From: an uncultured Prevotella sp.
GTDB taxonomy: Bacteria; Bacteroidota; Bacteroidia; Bacteroidales; Bacteroidaceae
Reading direction: 5' to 3'
DNA: 7,906 nt
Assembly (NCBI GenBank): GCA_946055365.1
Contig: CAMGFM010000053.1
Coordinates: forward strand, 1 to 7,906
Shown here: positions 6,589 through 7,906 of the stretch, piece after piece
Layout: every line of letters starts with the position of its first letter
Numbering within the stretch: the stretch's first letter is position 1
Made by a program: the position numbers and the translations under genes
Notes under the pieces: generated by a model
What the model saw: the letters and a program-made list of their open reading frames with translations, nothing else
What the model was told of the DNA's origin: nothing
The model's database searches: none

Positions 6589-7317
6589 ATGGAAGAAACA
6601 AAAAAGAAAGGATTTGACACAAGTTCAAATGCCTATACCATCACCTACGCTGTGGTCATCACCGTTATCGTGGCGTTCCTTCTGGCGTTTATCTCTTCTT
6701 CACTCAAGGCCCGCCAGGACGAGAATGTAGCCCTTGACAAGAAAAAGCAGATATTGGCGTCGCTCAACGTGCGTGATGTCGACAACGAAGAGGCATCCGC
6801 GCTCTATGACAAGATGATCGTTGCCGACCGCATCATCGCCGAAGACGGCAGCGTGGTCGCAGAGGGCAAGCAGGGCGGCACAAATGACGGCTTCCTCTGC
6901 AACGGAGGTTCTATGAAAGAGGGTAAGCTGGCATTGTATGTGTGCGATGTAGACGGACAGACAAAGTATGTGATACCCGTCTTTGGCATGGGTCTCTGGG
7001 GCGGCATAAACGGTTACATCGCTCTGAATGAAGACAGGCAGACTGTCTATGGAGCTTATTTCAACCATGAGAGCGAGACAGCCGGACTTGGAGCGGAAAT
7101 CAAGGACAGCAAGGCATGGCAGGATCAGTTCAAGGGCAAGAATGTCTTTGCAGAAGGCAAGAGCGACATCGCTCTCTCTGTACTCAAGAAGAGCGACATC
7201 AAGAATCCCGCTACGGAGTGTGAGGCCGTGACCGGAGCAACGCTCACTTCTGTGGGCGTGAGCGACATGATACACGACTGTCTGTCCAAGTACACCAATT
7301 TCCTAACAAATAAATAA
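6589..7317 (+). CDS. nqrC: Na+-translocating NADH:quinone oxidoreductase subunit C, FMN-carrying
   Basis: NqrC carries a covalently bound FMN that relays electrons inside the pump; its flavin domain (FMN_bind family) lies on the periplasmic side of the inner membrane. Seen: 242 residues, slightly short of the roughly 257 of Vibrio. A short basic N-terminus (KKK at 5-7) and one membrane helix at about 17-36 are followed by a soluble domain. This has GMGLWGGINGYIAL (133-146), HESETAGLGAEI (160-171), which matches the family block HxxETxGLG, and the flavinylation motif E212-A-V-T-G-A-T218-LTS. Thr218 is the predicted attachment residue, corresponding to Thr225 in Vibrio cholerae; Glu212 takes the place of the usual Asp. 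Attachment would need the flavin transferase ApbE, not seen here. The gap to nqrB is 12 bp, suggesting translational linkage. RnfG is the alternative family member, but the operon rules it out. Confidence 0.97.
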   Translation: MEETKKKGFDTSSNAYTITYAVVITVIVAFLLAFISSSLKARQDENVALDKKKQILASLNVRDVDNEEASALYDKMIVADRIIAEDGSVVAEGKQGGTNDGFLCNGGSMKEGKLALYVCDVDGQTKYVIPVFGMGLWGGINGYIALNEDRQTVYGAYFNHESETAGLGAEIKDSKAWQDQFKGKNVFAEGKSDIALSVLKKSDIKNPATECEAVTGATLTSVGVSDMIHDCLSKYTNFLTNK

Positions 7318-7325
7318 GGAGGAGG
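7316..7325 (+). promoter_or_regulatory. Strong Shine-Dalgarno sequence for nqrD
   Basis: AAGGAGGAGG begins on the last two bases of the nqrC stop codon. It contains GGAGG at 7321-7325, 8 bases before the ATG at 7334, as well as AAGGAGG at 7316-7322. The other genes in this window lack such a motif, as is usual in Bacteroidetes, which makes this site stand out and supports the chosen nqrD start. Confidence 0.6.
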
Positions 7326-7333
7326 CATAACGT

Positions 7334-7906
7334 ATGAAACTTTTTTCAAAAGAGAACAGGACTGTTTTTACAAACCCTCTTAACCTCGACCATCCGGTTT
7401 TGATGCAGGTGTTGGGCATCTGTTCCGCACTCGCCGTGACTTCACAGCTCAAGCCTGCCATCGTGATGGGCCTCGCCGTGACCGTCATAACGGCCTTTGC
7501 CAATGTGATTATCTCCATCATCCGCAATACAATACCCAACCGTATACGTATCGTGGTGCAGCTCGTGGTTGTGGCCACACTCGTGACCATCGTGAGCCAG
7601 GTGCTAAAGGCGTTTGTCTATGACGTGAGCGTGGAGCTGTCGGTCTATGTGGGACTTATCATTACCAACTGTATACTTATGGGCCGCCTTGAGGCTTTTG
7701 CCATGATGAACAAGCCATGGCCGAGCTTCCTCGACGGCGTGGGCAACGGTCTCGGCTATGCCTATATACTCGTGGTAGTGGGCGCGGTGCGCGAGTTCTT
7801 CGGACGCGGCTCTCTCCTCGGCTTCAAGATACTGCCCGACTGTGTGTATGACGCTGGCTATATAGACAACGGCATGATGACAATGCCTGCCATGGCACTC
7901 ATACTC
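7334..7906 (+). CDS. nqrD: Na+-translocating NADH:quinone oxidoreductase subunit D, 3' end missing
   Basis: NqrD is a small integral membrane subunit, paired with NqrE as an inverted-topology partner; together they hold an intramembrane iron-sulfur cluster. Seen: 191 residues before the window edge, against about 210 usual, so only some 20 residues are missing. It opens with MKLFSKENRTVFTNPLNLDH and PVLMQVLGICSALAVT, followed by hydrophobic segments near 22-37, 41-63, 71-93, 101-118, 137-156 and 183 onward. Cys30 (in GICSALAVT) and Cys113 (in ITNCILMGRLEAF) fall at the positions of the cluster ligands Cys29 and Cys112 of Vibrio cholerae. SFLDGVGNGLGYAYIL (131-146) and VREFFGRGS (152-160) are further family blocks. 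It lies 16 bp after nqrC, behind a strong Shine-Dalgarno motif. RnfE is the related alternative; context decides for NqrD. nqrE and nqrF should follow. Confidence 0.96.
   Translation, partial: MKLFSKENRTVFTNPLNLDHPVLMQVLGICSALAVTSQLKPAIVMGLAVTVITAFANVIISIIRNTIPNRIRIVVQLVVVATLVTIVSQVLKAFVYDVSVELSVYVGLIITNCILMGRLEAFAMMNKPWPSFLDGVGNGLGYAYILVVVGAVREFFGRGSLLGFKILPDCVYDAGYIDNGMMTMPAMALIL

Noticed and set aside
4021..7906. Rnf (ferredoxin:NAD+) operon instead of NQR
   Set aside because: The first gene is a clear NqrA, which Rnf lacks. The order A-B-C-D and the subunit motifs are those of NQR.

Overview
The window looks like chromosomal DNA from a member of the Bacteroidales, most likely a Prevotella-like bacterium (Prevotellaceae). 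The reasons are: promoter boxes of the Bacteroidetes type (TAnnTTTG), mostly A+T-rich start regions without Shine-Dalgarno sequences, a TamB protein of the Bacteroidetes style, and a Na+-NQR operon of the kind used by these anaerobes. The genus is inference; no rRNA or other marker is present.

Layout. The left 3.5 kb (1-3483, minus strand) is one uninterrupted gene, tamB, encoding a very long inner-membrane-anchored beta-rich protein for outer-membrane assembly or lipid transfer. Its 3' end runs off the left edge, just as the conserved C-terminal domain begins. It appears to start with TTG. From 3484 to 4020 lies a gene-free divergent control region. It holds two oppositely oriented promoter candidates with the same TAATTTTG box, two clusters of degenerate repeats of about 20-22 bp (GCAAA...TTTTG theme) in the presumed tamB leader, a perfect AACAAA-TT-TTTGTT palindrome touching the nqr -7 box, and an nqr leader of about 100 nt with small alternative stems.

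The right half (4021-7906, plus strand) is the start of the nqr operon: nqrA, nqrB, nqrC and most of nqrD, separated by 42, 12 and 16 bp. nqrE and nqrF are expected just beyond the right edge. Together they form the Na+-translocating NADH:quinone oxidoreductase. NqrF takes electrons from NADH, and the iron-sulfur cluster held by NqrD and NqrE, the covalent FMNs of NqrC and NqrB, and the other NqrB flavin pass them on to quinone while Na+ is pumped out. In anaerobic Bacteroidales this Na+ gradient is thought to couple to fumarate reduction and succinate production.

The genes are ordinary housekeeping genes and I see no new system, mobile element, CRISPR array or RNA gene. The parts worth a second look are the repeat-bearing divergent intergenic region, the non-ATG start of tamB, the Cys-containing flavinylation motif of NqrB, and the strong Shine-Dalgarno sequence before nqrD.
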